The notes under the pieces: generated by a model
Database searches by the model: none
Told to the model about the DNA's origin: nothing
What the model saw: only the letters and a program-made list of their open reading frames with translations
DNA from: Osedax fenrisi
Lineage: Eukaryota; Annelida; Polychaeta; Sabellida; Siboglinidae
Assembly: GCA_964019155.1 (NCBI GenBank)
Contig: OZ025240.1
Location: forward strand, 79,336,830 to 79,400,829
DNA length: 64,000 nt
Direction: 5' to 3'
In this document: positions 1 to 25,504 of the stretch, in pieces
Numbering within the stretch: position 1 is the stretch's first letter
How the letters are laid out: each line of letters begins with the position of its first letter
Program-made: the position numbers and the translations under genes

Positions 1-230
1 TTTATGAAATAGTTGAAGTACAATAATGATTCTCAATCATTTAAAAATATAGGTATTTTAAATATTTAAAATAAATCTTATAGAACTAATTATATTTTAC
101 AATGTGCCGAAAATGTATTTTTCAATATTTGGTACAAAGTTATTAACTTTTATCTAAGCAACGTATATTTTCATAATATTCATAAATTAATAGACATACC
201 TAATAATATACATATATACCTATATATATA

Positions 231-278
<48 letters not shown>

Positions 279-570
279 TATAATATTATTATGTATTGTT
301 ATAAGTAATTATGTATTAATATTATTATATATTATTATTGTATATATATAATAATATTAATTGCATGTGTTAACTAAAAGTAACGCCCATTTAAATCTTA
401 TTGGACAGTGGGTGTTAAATAATATATGGTATATAGAAATATAGATATATTTAGGGTGTCGATATTATGTGCCAAGGTGTCGGTGTCGTCAGTGCCTGTA
501 ATATCGACACCCCTGTTATCTCAGAGTTAAACAAACTAAATTAAATGTTAAAATAGCTATTATATGTATA

Positions 571-1610
571 TAGGAGAAAGACTCCGATTACCGACCCCCT
601 CCATATACCGACCTCCTCTCGTATCTCAGTAACTATAAGAGATATCAAAAAAAATTATATATATAAACTGTTAGTAATTTAATGATAAATATAAATAAGT
701 ATTTTTTTTTTTTAAATATTCAATCCTACAATTATTATTTGATAAAATGTAATATTCTGTTTTTACTTTTTAAATATTTGAATAATAACTTTTTTTAACT
801 CATTGTAAATACTTTATTAATTAAAAGAAAACTTAATACTGCATCTAATATTGTAGATCAATAACATGTTTATAACAATTATTAAAATAATTTAATTTGA
901 ATAACAATTAACCAATATATCTTAAGTATAGCAACCCATATGATTTTCCTATTACCGACACCCTAAATTACCCTAATACCGACACAATGTGAGTTATAAT
1001 ATGCAATAAAAATAGATCCGTATTTTAATTTTAATTATGATGTACGTTGTTTGTGTATCATTGATATATATATATCATATACAAATATATACCATGTATA
1101 AATATTAAATAATAATATACACTATTTTAATATAATTATTATAAAGTTTAAATTTAAATTTAATATTACTATTAAAACATAAATTCAATAATAAATAAAT
1201 TGCGAGCATGTTATAATTAATTATATTTAATATATCTATTATTTTTATTGGATATTATAATACTACAATTATTAATACCACGATTATTTTAGGGGGTCGG
1301 TAATAGTAGAAGGGGTCGGTATTAGGCACATATATCCGATTACCGACCCCCCTGTTTATTCTTGTAAATATAATTATATCAACAATTTAAAATAGCCACA
1401 TTATTCATTGCCATAATATTACTCTAATTACAGAATTTCAAATAATATACTTAATATTGAATAAGTTATTACAAATAATCATGTAGAGGTCGGTAATCTG
1501 AGAATTTCCTCTAGATACTTAATACATATAAATAAAATTTGGAAATATTTAATTGAGAAATAATAAATGTATGGTTAGGGTGTCGGTATTCGGGTACTCT
1601 CACCTATATG
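571..1610. mobile_element. Cluster of nested inverted repeats with ATTACCGACC motifs
   Basis: GACTCCGATTACCGACCCCC near 584-604 is mirrored by GGTCGGTAATCTGAG near 1489. Inner pairs occur near 1292-1345 (GGGGGTCGGTAAT and ATTACCGACCCCCC), and related TACCGACACCC/GGGTGTCGGTA motifs at 953-983 and 1576-1590. Looks like one MITE family inserted within itself. Clean target duplications were not found. Confidence 0.6.
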
Positions 1611-1919
1611 GTTATCATACACCTACGTTATCATATTATTAAATATTAAATATTTAATGAATACATATTTAAACCTTGAGTTCTTTAAAAATAGTATTAT
1701 ATATATTTATAGGTTTAGGTATACTTTTACATTAGGATAAGAGTTAGTGTTAATATATTAAAGTATGTGTATAGTATTGTTTATTTAAAAATTAAAATTA
1801 AATAGCAAATAAGTTATTTGTAAAACTGTTTATTAATTAAATAACACTACGATATTGCCATTGTATACAATTATATATAATATATTGCAAAGATTTTCCG
1901 AAGGATTACTTCATAATAT

Positions 1920-2042
<123 letters not shown>

Positions 2043-2271
2043 TAGACATCTATAGATATCCTTATAAGGAGCGAAGCCTATACATATATAACGTCTTTGG
2101 ATATAATATTCCAATATTAGATAATATGTAATATATATAAATAATATATACAAAATAATATTCCTATATAGGGTGTAAACTATAGTTTAGTAATAATTAT
2201 TAGCTTAAGTAATTACAATATTAAGCTAACTAGTTAACATATTATGCAGCATTAGTTATTATATCATTTAT

Positions 2272-2306
<35 letters not shown>

Positions 2307-2560
2307 GTATAGTTTAATTATATATACATAAATATACTGTATATATTTTTTGTTTACCTATAGGTGTGTTATATATAACAATGACACCTAATGACACCTA
2401 CTAATACATACGATAAGTATTGCCGCCCGCCCTCCCGCTTCATGGTACTGTCTTACATGTAGCACTATACCTTCATGACTGTCGCAGGCCTACACTTAAA
2501 TACCACAACGAATCTGCAGAAGATTCACGGGTGTTTGTAATGGGGTTTATACCTAAATGG

Positions 2561-2715
2561 GGACAAGTATTTCCGGCAACTATATAAAGTTATTATATTT
2601 CAGACAAGTTGCCGGAAAGTAAGTGGGTATCACACTAAAATTGAAGTTAACTTGATAGAAAATCGTTTTAAAATTAAAATATGTCCTGCAAGTTGCCGGA
2701 AATACAAGTATTTAC
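2561..2715. mobile_element. Fold-back repeat with TATTTCCGGCAACT arms
   Basis: AAGTATTTCCGGCAACT at 2565 faces AAGTTGCCGGAAATACAAG at 2690, with a third inverse copy at 2604. Related to 9555-9670. No coding content. Confidence 0.65.
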
Positions 2716-2929
2716 GTTTTACTATATTATTATATAATTTACCATAGTGGGATACCCATAGATATTGAGTGAGGTCCTCACTCTAATGTCTACGGGGATA
2801 CACCACTAATAGGAAAGCACATAGATTGTAGGTATATAGTATATATACTATATACTATATATATATATTATATGTATACATATAATATACCTCCTATAAT
2901 ATATTAACTGTCATACCTAAATCCTATAT

Positions 2930-3215
2930 ATTCACTGAATACCGGAGTTGGCGTCCATTCATTTTTTTAAATTGATGTAGGCTTTATAAGGCCATATTAT
3001 AATATGTAAAATATGCCTAATATATCAAAATTAGGAATAAAATGTAACTTAAAAAAAGCATAATTTCCGCTCGGTTATGTTTTGTAAGAGTCTAATCTCG
3101 GCTCGGGCTCGTTTGGCTATAGCCACTCTATAGAGTATCGGCTCGGCTTGGGCTCGTATTTTCCAGGGAATGAAAGTCTCTGCTCGGCATCAATAACCAA
3201 AAGTATTGGCTTGTT
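2930..3215. mobile_element. Fragment of the CTCGGCTCGGGCTCG hAT-like family
   Basis: Shares with 57500-57715 the order TTCACTGAAT, GTTGGC, TTTTTTAAATTGATGTA, CTCGGCTCGGGCTCGTTTGG and CTCGGCATCAATAACC. No ends or target duplication can be seen, so this is a fragment. Confidence 0.7.
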
Positions 3216-3320
3216 ATTAAAATCCTGACATCATTTAGTGGAGAGCGGGAAGGTTGACCATATATGGTCAATTCCCCTATATGGGAATCTTGAACAGTCT
3301 CAAATATTTCTACTATTAAC

Positions 3321-3423
3321 TAGGGGTGCTGCAACAGGGGGGGTCTATGTCCCCCCACTTTAAAATATAGGGGACCTCCAATGTATTGATCCCCCTACAT
3401 ACAAAATCGTTCCAGCGCCCCTA
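3321..3423. mobile_element. 103-bp hAT-like MITE
   Basis: Ends TAGGGGTGCTG and CAGCGCCCCTA, flanked by CTATTAAC (3313-3320) and CTATTAAT (3424-3431), an 8-bp duplication with one change. It is very short and contains CCCCCC/GGGGGG blocks able to pair. Confidence 0.75.
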
Positions 3424-3663
3424 CTATTAATACATATCTTAATATAATTTTTAATACACCTATATTTAGCATTAGTATAACAACTCATAAATTATTAATT
3501 TTAACTATTTAAAATATTATTTAATTATTAATCTTTTATGAAAAACTCGTTGGTAAGTTTAAATTTTATATTATTAATATATTTTGTAATAACATATATG
3601 TTATATGAATATATGCAATAGCAAGATTAATGGTATATAAATAAAGTATATTTAATTTAGGTA

Positions 3664-4278
3664 GGGGAGGGAAGGGGGTAGTGGCCGAGGAGGGAGTAGT
3701 GGCCGTTTTAATTAACGCTTAAATGGTACTTGATAAGATAAAAAGTTCTATATACAACATTTAGATAATCAAAATATCTATAATATATAGTAAACATTTT
3801 TTTTAAATAATTAATTAATTAAATAATTTATTACATAATCATTTTTTGTCAAATTTTGAGAAAAACATGATTATATATATTTATGCTTATTTATGTGTAA
3901 GAGTGTGCATATATAATTAAATCATTGCATCAAATAAGGTGTGTATGCATCATATATATAATTATTTAAGATTACATAATTAAAAAAATATAAATCGAAT
4001 ACATTACGAGATACCTATCGCATTTTCTATTACTAGCGGCCACTACTACGGCCTTGCCTTATTTGAGTGCTTTTTGTAATGCCTATAGGTTATGATTATA
4101 ATAAAACGTTTATATTATTAGGTTAAATGCTTTATATATAAAAGTGAAATCACAGTTTTCTAGAACTATATGATTTCTAGTTAATTCAAAAAAATAATAG
4201 CCTAAAATTCAGTATTTATCGATATATTAGAAATCTTCTGAAGCATATTAATTATCGGCCACTACTCCCTTCCCTCAC
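3664..4278. mobile_element. Pogo/Tc-like element with GGGAAGGGGGTAGTGGCCG ends
   Basis: Ends AGGGAAGGGGGTAGTGGCCG (left) and the inverse of AGGGAAGGGAGTAGTGGCCG (right), each flanked by TA (3662-3663, 4279-4280). Inner copies of TAGTGGCCG/CGGCCACTA occur near 3700 and 4037. No coding frame is seen. Confidence 0.6.
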
Positions 4279-4351
4279 TATAAATTATAAAATAAAAATT
4301 CAAAAATTAACATTCACACATTAATTAGCTTACTTATTTATATATATATTA

Positions 4352-5261
4352 GTGATATGGGGCAGGTTGACCAATGTAAAACGGGGCATGTTGACCATAG
4401 GGTCAATCTGCAACGTTTATCATTAACATATTTATTTATTGACTAATTTAAATAATAATCTAATTAATTTAATAAATATATAATTGAGTAATTATTTAAA
4501 AAAAAATAATTTAAATAACTTATTTTAATTTAAATAAAGAACACTACATATCTATTGGGTATTCCTATTAATTATTACTATTACTTTAATTAAAGTATAC
4601 TAAATATATAACCTATTGGGTAGATCTATTAATTATTACTATTACTTATTTAATTACATAATAGGTCAAAGTACTTATTATTACAAATTAATTACATTAC
4701 TAATTAATTAACATAATTATTAATTAATTATGTTATTAACTAATTAGCTGATACAAATTTGTTAATTATTTAATTTTGTTATTTACCTTTTCATTAATAT
4801 TATTTATATTTGAATAGATAGTGAAAAATTATAAAAGAAAACTGAAAGATACGAAATATGATATAGATGCTGGATTGAAACAGAGAGCATCTAAAGAAAA
4901 TCTAACCTCTCACTTTTAATGTTTCATTTTTTGTGATATTAATCTTGATGAATATTCCTGTGAATAACTAATAAATATATATATATATAACTTTAACTAT
5001 ATTTTTTTTTAAATATATCTTTAATTTTACATTTTTCTATTTGGCTTAACCTGCCACTATAGACGGGGCAGATTGATCCAAATTAAAAAAAAAATATTTA
5101 ATTATATAATTAATTATTTATTATTACACTGAATTATGAGTGTTTTTTTTATTGATCATAAACTATATTTATCTTATGCACATTATTTTAATAAAATATA
5201 TTCAACATTACTAGATAAATGTGTTAAAAACGGCTCAACTTGCCCCACTACCCTACATCAC
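4352..5261. mobile_element. Pogo/Tigger-like element with GGGGCAGGTTGACC ends
   Basis: Left end GTGATATGGGGCAGGTTGAC and right end (inverted) GTGATGTAGGGTAGTGGGGC AAGTTGAGCC, both next to TA. A short plus-strand frame near 4822-4918 reads KNYKRKLKDTKYDIDAGLKQ, recalling the pipsqueak-type N-terminus of pogo-like transposases (MVRNYKRK), then stops. A degraded remnant. Confidence 0.55.
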
Positions 5262-5349
5262 TAGTGTGTACAGTATACGTAAGGACCATATCTATCAGTG
5301 ATATGTTGCTATAGTGAATTATTATACCATCTGACCATTAGTTATACAG

Positions 5350-5734
5350 GGACCAGATTACAGTGAAGTGTATACCTACGAAGGTTTTCCAGATAATGCA
5401 CTGGCAGCACATATAGATGAACAGATGTGGTGATATATAAATTATGCTTTACAAATATCATTTCATATATATCTCACATTTATAATTTTTAGCCATCATT
5501 GACGATATCCCCAATACCATCCTCTGCAATAGTATCATCAAGGCCACAACTACATCCATCAATATCCTCTATAATATCACCACCACAACCACCTCCACCA
5601 ATACACCCTATAATAATATCATCACCATCACCAATTCCATGTATATCCCATATAATAATATCATCACTACCACTATAGTTATATCTATAGGAATGTATAC
5701 ATTCCTATTTAGGAAACTCCTACTCAATAAATGA
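5350..5734 (+). CDS. Two weak exon-like segments (5350-5429, 5493-5734)
   Basis: 5350-5429, after TTATACAG, encodes PDYSEVYTYEGFPDNALAAH then IDEQM, ending TG|GTGATA. 5493-5734, after AATTTTTAG, is open for 79 codons (Thr/Asn/Ile-rich, from an ATC/ACC-like imperfect repeat) to TGA. The phases of the two do not match without using an internal donor. No family is recognised. Confidence 0.25.
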
Positions 5735-6924
5735 TTATGGAGGTGAATAATTTGTCAAATTTGTAAATAAGTTGACATGTGAAAAATGTATACCTTATAT
5801 AAATATATTACCATATATAAATATATTTATACATTGTTTCTTAAATAAATTTCCATAATTTATTATATATTACATGTTAATAAAATACTATATATATATA
5901 TATATATATCAATATTCATAATAGTAGGTATTTTATATGCATTGTGAGAAATATACTAGTTTTGTAATAGCACTTTTGTATGGTTGGTAATTTTCTGAAG
6001 GGTAGGCCATATTGTCAGGATACATTGTGAAGCGTACCTGGTGTTACGTTAGTTGATGATTGTCAGGTATGGCAGTTAGTGCAGTGGTCAGAGTATAAGC
6101 AGTAAAGCTTTGCAATCATTATATTAGAAAGTATTAATTTTAACTCGAATTAGCTTTGTTATTTATCTTCCTGCACAACAGGCACATTTTTCTGATTCAA
6201 AATTAATTATATATTGGCTAATAATAAATATATACCAGGTTAAATCATCTATTCTTATATATCTGATGATCGTTAATTTTGATTTGTTTTCATTTTATTT
6301 ACTCCATGTTTACCATGATTGATCCGTTGAGTTGAAGTTAGTATAGGTTACTGGTTACGTAGGGGGTCTAGGTTATAGGAAATAAGAACGATAAGGGCTG
6401 TCCTAATTGCATATAAAGAACTATTCTATACACACAGGGTCCTGCTCAACTCTGTACCTCTAGTAGATGATTGTTATATTTATTAATTTCACTCTGTCTG
6501 TAATTCTTAAATTACAAGTTATTATTATTTAAGTAAAATAACAATAATTATCTAAAATAACAACAATAGCCTACCATAAGGAGGAGTGACGTTTCATTTT
6601 TTTCAACAATAATTTTAATTTAAATTAAAATAAAATTAATTATCTTTAAAATGATGTAGTAAAATAAAGTATTTAATAAGAAATCTATAATAAATTATAA
6701 GTGTTAACTATATATTAACAATTTATCATTTATGTATAAAATAAATTATGATTTTTATTAAAATTATCGAAGCAATATATTTATATTTTTTAAAAGTAGA
6801 AAGCCCAATACCCAACTTGAGAGTAGGAGTATTAACTTGTTATTCGTTATATGTATAGTAAATATATTCTTATAAAATATTAAAAAATACTAAATCAGAT
6901 CTACCATTATAAATGTACTTATTC

Positions 6925-6964
<40 letters not shown>

Positions 6965-7965
6965 CATTAAAAATACATAATTATTTCTGTACATATTGAA
7001 ATTTAATTATCTCGATAAGTTCTTCTTCTATAATTACTGAGATGTAAAAACCTAAATCTGATAATAATATTATATAAATTACAAATAATATATTTACTAT
7101 CAATTATTAATATATATATATATATGTATGTATATTTTTATATCTATGTATATTTTATAATATACTACAAATATATTACTATATAAAAGTATATAAACAT
7201 TATATTATAATTATATTCTTATTAGAATATAAATATATAGTGTTATATTATTCAGTAAAATGACTCCTATTTTATGTACATCGAATATACATAACGTTAC
7301 TGAATTAATCTCTCAGATGCAAGTTTCTTTATAATTACATTTTTTTTAAATAGATTATGTTTATATTTAAATAAGATATGTAAATTAAATAAATTTATTG
7401 TTTATAAGAAATTATCCTTGTATATGCAATGTGATATAAATATAAATGATGTAATAATTGTCTAATAGTAAGTGTATACATTACATAAGTTGTATATGTA
7501 AGTGTGGCAGTTGTATAACATAGAGATAGTGAGTAAGAGGGTGATAGGGTGACAGAGGGAGATAGATAGGGTAAAAAGAAGATAGTGATAGATAGTGGGA
7601 TAGATGGAGTGAGAGGAGAGTGGTGCATTGTTCACATTATAGTGTACTTAATAGTCGTTGTGTGATGAGTCATAAGATTCTTAATAGGAGAATTCTGTAA
7701 TATAAATATATTCATATTTATAAACATATTCATATTTATAAACATATTCATATTTATAAACATACGCAATGACATGACCTTGATTGCCGTTCATCAATAT
7801 AACATCGCACTATTTCACATGAAATAGGTCACACTATATATATATACGTGTCAGATATAGAGATATCTATACCTAGTTTTATGCATGTTATTCGCGTGGT
7901 ATAAGATACAACATTGCCTCCACTGAATAATACTGTATATAGCAGATAGCAGATAACAGACAGCG
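5735..7965. other. No gene recognised; AT-rich, 3' flank of the ZC2HC1C-like gene
   Basis: Contains a (TA)n run near 6932 and an 18-bp triplication CATATTTATAAACATATT (7708-7765). No poly(A) signal could be chosen confidently among many AATAAA-like strings. Confidence 0.5.
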
Positions 7966-7979
7966 TAATGATAGTATCA

Positions 7980-19143
<11,164 letters not shown>

Positions 19144-19327
19144 CTTGTGTTTGTTATTGATGGCGGTGCTCTCACAATTCTCAAATCTTTGGATGACCAT
19201 GTAGATTTCATAAATGCTCGCCTTCAGAAATCTAATAATAGGTAAATGTAATATTATATACAAATTTTAAATATAATCAGGTGAGATATATAAATATATA
19301 TATAGAAATACATATATATATATATAT

Positions 19328-19412
<85 letters not shown>

Positions 19413-20021
19413 CATATATATATATATTGAAAGCATATATATACATGCTTTATACATCAGAAATAACAGCCATCAGTAGTAGATTATTGACTTATCAATG
19501 ACTATGGATGGCGTGTTATATTCTATGTTGTCACGTTAGAGTTGCACCTGTCATAGTAACAGCATTGCTGCTTAATCAGAGAAAATGTTAATATCGGTGA
19601 ATTCACTAATCTCTTTCTATTATATATCCCAATATGTGTCTACCTTATCCCTGCCACCCCCTTTATATCATCTCTCCCTATCTTCTCCTATTTCCTCCCC
19701 TTATCATACCTGTAACATCCTACCTCTCACATCCTACCCATCTCTCCCTCTCTCCCATCCATGCAATCTCTTCATTCTATCTCATCCCTTTCGCCTCATT
19801 TCCCTCTCTCTCTCTCACATCTCTCCCATAATCTCCTTCTCTATCATCCCTCTCTACCTCCTCCTCCTCTCTTGTTCCTGTTCCATGTCATAATACATGT
19901 CATGTGACATATAGGACATGATGTATTCAATCATTGCGCGATGGGACACCACTCTAAAACTACTTCTATCTATCACAGTTCAATATGTATATATTATTAC
20001 TAATATTAAATACTAATATAG

Positions 20022-20063
<42 letters not shown>

Positions 20064-20656
20064 TATTATTGATTATTGATTATAAACTAAGTAATTGAAT
20101 GCAAACAATATAAGTAAAATAATAAAGAGAAGAAAAACAAAAAAAATTAATATATTTATATGTAATATATTAATATATAAATAATATGCATGGATATGGA
20201 TAGGTAATATCGACTAGATATATATGATATTATCTCTAGATTAGTGAGAATTCAGCACTCCGTATTGGGGCCCATGATAATTAGTCAGGATCAGAAGTGG
20301 GCGTATATTGTTATGATAGTAACGAACCTATAAGTTATGCATGACTGCACAGTTAAACCAAGGTGATCATATTGCTGATTAAGATGTTAACAATGGATGG
20401 GGCAGTGAACAATGTAGAGAGCTGGGTGTAGGGCATAATGGGGTGGTAGTTAACAATATGGAGGGGTGTTAGGGCACAATAGAGATGCTAGAACACTATA
20501 GAGAGAGGTGACAGTACACAATGGAGGTGCCATTAAACAATAGAGGTTCAATGTGATCATCATCAATAATAATCAATACATTGTAATGCTAATAGTAAAC
20601 AAGCATTGTGTGTGTGTATGGTATTCTGTGTGAAGCTTGTATTAATGTTATTTCTA

Positions 20657-21375
<719 letters not shown>

Positions 21376-21399
21376 TCAGATTTAGGTATAAGTACCTGG

Positions 21400-21826
21400 A
21401 TAATTGTAGAAGCATTGCTGCTTGTCTTACCCATCATTTAAAATATATTGTATATTCAATATTTTAGTAAATACGAATTAAGAATAAATTAAAATTGTAT
21501 ATATTGTAAAATTATATTTGGAAAATAAAATGATTTATTTATAGAACTGGTTCAACAATCACTTCAGTGTAAGGCTGCGAATCTGCGAATTAGTAATTAT
21601 ATTTAAATATAAATGTATTGATATTTACTTTATACATATTTATTAGACTGGAACTAAGAATGAATTATTTCCATTTGTAACATCATTTGATAATTATAGA
21701 AATGATAGCAAAAATACATGTGTATTATATAATAATATATATACACTATTGGTTTTTGTTATGATAAAAGCATATTATTTATATAGATAATTAGAATAAT
21801 TATGCAAATAACATGTATATATATAT

Positions 21827-21877
<51 letters not shown>

Positions 21878-24450
21878 TATAACATATATACACATTTACT
21901 AATGCATTATGTTAATCAGTATTTTATTAACTATAGTGATTATTACTTTATAGCCTACATCTACACCTACATCAACACCTACATCTACATTTACATCTAC
22001 ATCCACAGCTACATAATCCTTGCATCACCTCAGACTCCTATTACATAATGACTCACACATAACACGAATGTAATCACAATTGTATCTAATATTTAAACAG
22101 GTAATATAATAAAATACATATATATATATATATATATATAATATAATATACATATATATATTATAATAATAATATAAGTTTGACAACATTTCTAGGCTGA
22201 AAGAAGAATCAAGCTTGTCAAGACTTTCACCAAAATAAAATTGGAGGAGAAAAATATATTAAAATATATTAAATAAACTAATTAATTCAAATAATATTGC
22301 TAAATATAATAATAATAATAACAATAACAATTAATATTATTATAAAATAATAATAAAATAATAATATCAGCATAATAAAATTGTATAAATGTCACAAACA
22401 AAACGATAAAGGGACGCTTCATCCATACATGAGTGACAATATACATATACATATATAATGTACAATGAACATATGTAGAGCAACATAATTATTCCGAATA
22501 AAGTATTCAAATAATTACAAATAAAAAATTGAGTTTTTAATGGTGTGTTATAAAAGATGTTTTTTTAAAACATAAAAGTAAATATATGTTTTACGATTTT
22601 TTAAATTATTAATATAGTAATTATATATAAATTATATAATCTATAAAACGTTATAAGTACATTTATAAGTTCGAATGTTAGATTACACAAAAAATAATTA
22701 ATTTTATAAATTTGTTGTAATGGTGTGTCATAAAATATTTGTTTGTTAATTCTAGATAAATGTCATTGCTGATTTGTTGTCAGTTACTAACAATTATTTA
22801 ACATAATATTATATACAATATATTGTATATACAATAACAATATTGTAATAATTTATAAAATGTGTACACAACGTTATCACCTGCAGTCATCAGGTGATCA
22901 TAAAGTGGGCTGTTATTTACTCGTTTTAAAACATTTTCTAGATATCGGGACATATTCAAACATTGTATAGGTAATTTATATATAAACGCTCACATAAGGC
23001 ATGCGTTGTCTACCTGCCCTAAATCAGAATAGCCGTTCACACTGAAACTGCCCAATGTTTATATTCACTGATATTCGGGCTATACAAATATGGCCGATAG
23101 CAGGCGATTTTTCGGTGAAAATCTCCTTAACCGTGTTGTGTTTGTAACAGTAAATAAGTACAGTCAGTTGTACAACCACCGGATACTATCCGTTCATCTG
23201 TTTAACTTTACATGCTATACAAATGGCAACATAAGCGATTACAATATATAGCTTATATTCTATACGTTATTGTTCAAATAAAGATAGTACAGTGGGATAT
23301 TACATTAAAAAGTGTATAAGTAATGAGTAAACATGTTTTTGATAACAAAATATCTTAACATTCTATAATAATTGTCTACAACAATAGAAAAGATGTACAT
23401 ATTAGTTGAAACCTTTAAGGGCCGGAGCAACACCCTGAGTTTAACATGGTGTAGATAGGAAAATCATGGAATACTAAAAATAGATTCAATCTATGTATAC
23501 TTCAAAATATCAACTAATTTTTTTTTATATATTATATAACTAATATTTATCTACAAATATAACTATCGAGTATGATAATTAGATTATTAAAATTATATTA
23601 AAAATGGACTAACACTATAACTATTTCTAGAAAAAAAAATATGCAAGAAATTTCAATTAGATATACAAAATATTATATATAATTGAATAATTTATTAGAT
23701 TTATATAGTTATATCTGAAGAGTAACATACTAGTAATCTGTGAAAATGTCATGTCATTTCAATAAGTATTTCTATAATCGAAAGTGGTTCAAACATAGAT
23801 GGTAACAGTTTTTATTTTATTCAGAAATATTCACGTTTTTAAATAAATATATAATAAATACTGACTATGTTTTTTATTATAGTTAATTATTAGTTATATA
23901 TGATTTTTCAGAATGTAATATTTATTATATATGTATAATAACATTAACTAAATAATATGTCAGTTTGTATATTATTACTTATAAATAATATTGATAATAA
24001 TATACAAAGTGCATAGTTTATATTTTATATATAAACTTGTTTTATATGAGTTTATAAATAATTATTTTCTGGGAAGTGAGATGTAATTGGTCAAGAATTT
24101 AGAAGTTCACAAGTAATTAGATATCAAAACACTAGAAAATAAATACTATTATTTATATGTTACTGTTTGGCCCCTCACAGTTATTCATAAAATATAAAGT
24201 ATACAAATTCTTTAGAGGTATATTTGTATTGTATATTCCTAGGTATACTCGTATGTTAAAATTACACGTTCTCTCTATGCGTGAATTATACACATAATAA
24301 GAAGGCATGGGTGACTTTAGCCTTATTCAGAATTATTGTAATGCCTGAATAATAAGATGAGAATGAGGAATAGAAATTACTATTGATATTTGATAATGTA
24401 TCAAGTTGTAAGGTATATATAATTAACTTATATATGTATTTAATAATGTT
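21400..24450. other. AT-rich stretch with little structure
   Basis: Apart from (TA)n runs, a CTACATCTACACC-type imperfect repeat (21955-22010) and the G+C-richer patch near 22,900-23,250, nothing recognisable is seen. Confidence 0.45.
23090..23251 (+). CDS. 53-codon frame with good start context
   Basis: AAATATGG context, then MADSRRFFGENLLNRVVFVT and a donor-like ACA|GTAAAT. The surrounding 22,900-23,250 is richer in G+C than its neighbours, as a promoter or first exon might be. No downstream exon could be identified, so this may be chance. Confidence 0.2.
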   Translation: MADSRRFFGENLLNRVVFVTVNKYSQLYNHRILSVHLFNFTCYTNGNISDYNI

Positions 24451-24452
24451 CT

Positions 24453-24600
24453 TATATAATTGTGTATACAATAATAATTATCGTATCTCGTTAATGCCAT
24501 AGATGCCTTAACATGAGAGCGGCTTTGAAAGGACATTAGTGACATTTGGTTATAAGTTAATAAAAATGTCATCTAAGTTCCTGGATGGGATGAAATGACT
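24453..24600 (+). mobile_element. 5'-truncated SINE copy
   Basis: Shares TTATATAATTGTGTATACAA, GATGCCTTAACATGAGAGCG, GGACATTAGTGACAT and CTAAGTTCCTGGATGGGATG with the other copies. Confidence 0.6.
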
Positions 24601-24647
24601 ATTCCAAATAAACGAAACAAAACTAAAACTAACAGTTCATGTTCTAC

Positions 24648-24765
24648 CTGCAACGACTACAGGTCAACCATCGGATGCAGGTAGTGGCGGCGGTATTGGA
24701 AACTTCACGATGCACACGGAAGAAAGCGACTCGTTTCGATTGCAAAACAATGCGATGAATTCTGC
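24648..24765 (-). other. Possible 5' (non-coding or first) exon of the ZC2HC1C-like gene
   Basis: A G+C-rich island in AT-rich sequence. On the minus strand it ends with a textbook donor, TTGCAG|GTAGAA. One reading frame is open through it and leaves two bases that would join exon 19231 in frame, but no convincing start codon is seen, so it may be untranslated. The upstream boundary is not visible. It is adjacent to a degraded SINE (24453-24600). Confidence 0.35.
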
Positions 24766-24867
24766 AACATTAAATTGAAGTAAAACATGCTAGAAGATAT
24801 AACATGCAATAAGATTTAACATGCAATAAGATATAACAGGCTATACGATATAACAGGTTATAATATA

Positions 24868-25504
24868 CAGGGTTGTTGGTTTTTTTGGTTTTTAAAAAAA
24901 CCCATAAAAAAATTGTTTATTTGGTTTTTTATAGTTTATTTGGTTTATTTGTTTTTTTTTGGTTTTTTATTGTGAAGAATATTGGTTTTTTTATTTATTA
25001 AATAATTATTATTAATAAATTGTTATATTGAATGTTATTTATAATAAATACTTCTAAAGATATATGATTATTGTTAGATATTTTGCGTATATTATATTAA
25101 AAAGTATTAGTATATAGTATAATTTATACAAGGATTCAGTAAATTCTATCCAAATTATATTTTTCTTTCGACCAGGTTTATTTATTAAATGAATAAATTT
25201 ATATAATATACATAATCTATACAATTATTAATAATATTGATAGGGTTGTTGATTTTTGTTGATTTTGTTTTGGTATTTTTTTTTTTGGTTTTTTTAAAAA
25301 CGATAAAAAACACTGCCTTATATAATTTAAAATTATAAGGTATAATTTATATAATATACATAATGTATACTATTATTAATAATATTTATACTAATTTTAA
25401 ATGATATAATATTGAAATTAATATATTTATAAATAATTTTATATACTGTAATCAAAAAAACCAAAAAAACGTCAAAAAAACGTCAAACAAACCGAACAAC
25501 CCTT
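24868..25504. mobile_element. hAT-like element with CAGGGTTGTT ends
   Basis: Starts CAGGGTTGTTGGTTTTTTTG and ends AACAACCCTT, flanked by the 8-bp duplication ATAATATA (24860-24867 and 25505-25512). A second internal GGGTTGTTGATTTTTGTTG near 25245 suggests a nested or duplicated 5' end. No coding sequence remains. Confidence 0.75.

Noticed and set aside
19585..19893. 102-codon Ser/Pro/Leu-rich plus frame
   Set aside because: Produced by a CT-rich low-complexity stretch with no other support.
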